The notes beneath the pieces were generated by a model. The model saw only the letters and a program-made list of their open reading frames with translations, was not told the origin of the DNA and did not search any database. This document shows positions 6,649 through 7,753 of a stretch of DNA of 7,753 nt, piece by piece. Positions within the stretch are counted from its first letter, which is position 1, and each line of letters opens with the position of its first letter. This DNA is from Vulcanimicrobiota bacterium (lineage in GTDB: Bacteria > Vulcanimicrobiota > Vulcanimicrobiia > Vulcanimicrobiales > Vulcanimicrobiaceae). The DNA is taken from the NCBI GenBank assembly GCA_030040695.1, contig JASHTE010000134.1, forward strand, positions 1-7,753, read 5' to 3'. A program made the translations under genes and the position numbers.

Positions 6649-7085
6649 TGCACGACCCGGCGATAGATTTCGTCGAGATCCTCGATCGTATTGAGCGTCA
6701 CGGCATCCGCGATGTCCTCTCCTTTGATCTTCGACGCCGAGCGCATCTGCGCGGCCAGGTCTGCTCCGTGGTGATAGGCGCGAATCGCCGCGTTGTGGCG
6801 CTCGATCGTCGCGCGATCCGTCTTGCCGTTGCGCGTCACCCACTCCTCGAACTCCATGTACGTCGGCCTCTCGCTGCGGACGAACGCGATTGTCTGCGCA
6901 CGGTCCAAGCCGAGTGCGGCGAGCGTCATCGCGTCGAAGCCCGTACCACACTCGTCGTATCCTTCGGCGAGCGAACCGGCCGACGCCAGCGTGAGCTTGA
7001 GCCAGAGACGCGGAAGGTGCACTGCGCCGAGCGGTCCCGCAGTGTCGGAGCTAATAGCCGGTACGATGACCTCGTGAGATTTCAT
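6642..7085 (-). CDS. DUF5069-like protein
   Basis: This is a 147-residue cytoplasmic protein with no signal or membrane segment. The pattern LPRLWLKLTLASAGSLAEGYDECGTGFD (about residues 23-50), then LGLDRAQTIAFV and PTYMEFEEWV, agrees with my memory of the DUF5069 family: a conserved LPR...K, a GY/GFD segment and a late acidic-W-V motif. No biochemical function is known to me for that family. The start is well supported: GGGAGG stands five bases before the ATG, and the ATG shares the ATGA overlap with the upstream dehydrogenase stop. Its own stop touches the start of the hydrolase. Its position between a hydroxyacid dehydrogenase and a hydrolase suggests a part in the same catabolic step, but nothing in the sequence proves it. 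Confidence 0.7.
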   Translation of the reverse strand: MKSHEVIVPAISSDTAGPLGAVHLPRLWLKLTLASAGSLAEGYDECGTGFDAMTLAALGLDRAQTIAFVRSERPTYMEFEEWVTRNGKTDRATIERHNAAIRAYHHGADLAAQMRSASKIKGEDIADAVTLNTIEDLDEIYRRVVQS

Positions 7086-7753
7086 GACTTCCTCCCAGAG
7101 TTTCTCGATGTGAAGGTAAGCTCGGCGATACCGGACTTGTCGAGCCCGCCGAGCCCGAGCGCTTTCATGCGCTCGTACTGCTCGAATGTCGCCCGAGCGA
7201 GCGGAAGGTCGAGACCGGCTTCGCGCGCGAGCGCGAGGGCGATGCCCGAATCCTTCGCCGCGTGAGCGGCTGAAAAGTAGACGTCGTGCTCGCGATGCTG
7301 CATGTCGGCGCCGTCGGTCTCGAGCACGCGCGAAGCAGCGCCGGTGTGAGCGAAGACGTCGCGCAGAAGATCGAGGTCGATGCCGAGCGCCTCTCCGAGC
7401 CCGAGCCCCTCGGCAAGCCCCGCAGTGTTGATGTTCATGACCATGTTGACGAGCGCTTTGACGCGCGCGGCCTCTCCCGCTTCGCCGATGTAACGGAGGG
7501 AAGCGCTCATGGATTCGAGCACGGGCCGCGTCGCCTCGAACACCTCGCGGCGACCACCGACCATAAGATAGAGCGTACCGTCTCTCGCTTGCGGTATCGA
7601 GCTCGCCATGCACGCCTCGAGCGAACGCGCTCCATAGCGCTCGGCGATACGCTGGACGTCGACGTGAATCTGCGGTGTTACGGTCGCACAGTTGATGAAG
7701 ACCCTACCGTTCGCGCCCTGCAGAAGGCCGCCGCCGCGCTCGTCGAAGAGCTC
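7082..7753 (-). CDS. Beta-hydroxyacid dehydrogenase (6-phosphogluconate/3-hydroxyisobutyrate dehydrogenase superfamily), 5' end missing
   Basis: The last 223 residues are visible; the gene enters from the right edge, so the NAD(P)-binding GxGxxG is outside. What remains fits the superfamily: the end of the Rossmann domain with VFINCATVTP (18-27), the substrate-loop region LEACMASSIPQARDGTLYLMVGG (45-67), and the all-helical C-terminal domain. The family's catalytic Lys is Lys99 in EAARVKALVNMVMN, with the supporting Asn103 four residues later. These enzymes oxidise 3-hydroxy acids or reduce the matching aldehydes or keto acids with NAD(P). The usual substrate loop reads D-x-PVSGG; here it reads EACMASS, so the substrate may be unusual. 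The stop overlaps the next start by four bases (ATGA), so this gene heads or continues a translationally coupled operon with the DUF5069-like and hydrolase genes. Confidence 0.88.
   Translation of the reverse strand, partial: ELFDERGGGLLQGANGRVFINCATVTPQIHVDVQRIAERYGARSLEACMASSIPQARDGTLYLMVGGRREVFEATRPVLESMSASLRYIGEAGEAARVKALVNMVMNINTAGLAEGLGLGEALGIDLDLLRDVFAHTGAASRVLETDGADMQHREHDVYFSAAHAAKDSGIALALAREAGLDLPLARATFEQYERMKALGLGGLDKSGIAELTFTSRNSGRKS
7091..7096 (-). promoter_or_regulatory. Strong Shine-Dalgarno that sets the DUF5069-like start
   Basis: GGGAGG on the minus strand, followed by five bases and the ATG at 7085, lies inside the 3' end of the upstream dehydrogenase gene. It is the best ribosome-binding site in the window. 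It decides the start of the DUF5069-like gene against the much longer open frame that continues upstream to 7613. Confidence 0.8.

Noticed and set aside
6649..6951. N-terminal extension of the alpha/beta hydrolase frame
   Set aside because: The translated extension is Arg-rich, has no domain character, and lies entirely over the well-supported DUF5069-like gene in another frame.
6105..7265. 386-codon plus-strand ORF
   Set aside because: Its translation is Arg-rich low-complexity sequence antisense to three genes with clear domains, a common artefact in GC-rich DNA.
7086..7613. Long N-terminal extension of the DUF5069-like frame
   Set aside because: It is Arg- and Ser-rich shadow sequence over the dehydrogenase gene; the strong GGGAGG-ATG at 7085 gives the real start.

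Overview
The window is a compact, protein-coding stretch of a GC-rich bacterial chromosome, roughly 60-65% G+C by eye. There are no RNA genes, insertion sequences, CRISPR repeats or origin-like features. Gene spacing is tight, with overlaps of 4 to 23 bases and no gap above about 110 bases. A DUF5069-type gene, DPP-IV-like S9 peptidases and -10 boxes placed almost on top of start codons would fit a soil-type lineage such as Acidobacteria or candidate Eremiobacterota. That is inference only; no marker gene is present.

Layout. (1) At the left edge, minus strand, is the 5' end of a beta-propeller protein that resembles the N-terminus of a TolB or S9 acyl-aminoacyl peptidase. (2) Divergent from it, on the plus strand, is a gamma-glutamyltransferase-family Ntn hydrolase (396-2042) with Ser instead of Thr at the nucleophile position and most gamma-glutamyl-binding residues lost. 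A small signal-peptide ORF follows 8 bases later. (3) Convergent, on the minus strand, are two overlapping genes: a DAO-type FAD amine oxidoreductase (start 5778) and a secreted DPP-IV-like S9 peptidase (4628-2193). (4) Upstream of these, also minus, is a coupled set running into the right edge: a beta-hydroxyacid dehydrogenase (5' end missing), a DUF5069-type protein and an alpha/beta hydrolase.

The most notable signal is in the non-coding DNA. A 29-base element, written on the minus strand as TTTCTTGCCC-N7-GGGCATG followed by (G/T)TTTC, occurs at 321-349 and again at 5811-5839. Each copy is followed by exactly 16 bases, then a -10-like hexamer (TATAGT or TATAAT), then 9 or 10 bases to a start codon. 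The two align without a gap from the element through the -10 box. The element contains the inverted repeat TGCCC-N7-GGGCA, centred about 44 bases upstream of the predicted transcription start. This looks like a binding site for an unknown dimeric regulator controlling both the left-edge propeller/peptidase gene and the oxidoreductase-peptidase pair.

Taken together, the secreted peptidase, the second propeller/peptidase, the GGT-like amidohydrolase, the amine/amino-acid oxidoreductase and the hydroxyacid dehydrogenase suggest uptake and breakdown of peptides or N-substituted amino acids. Specific substrates cannot be read from the sequence. I found no new defence or mobile system.
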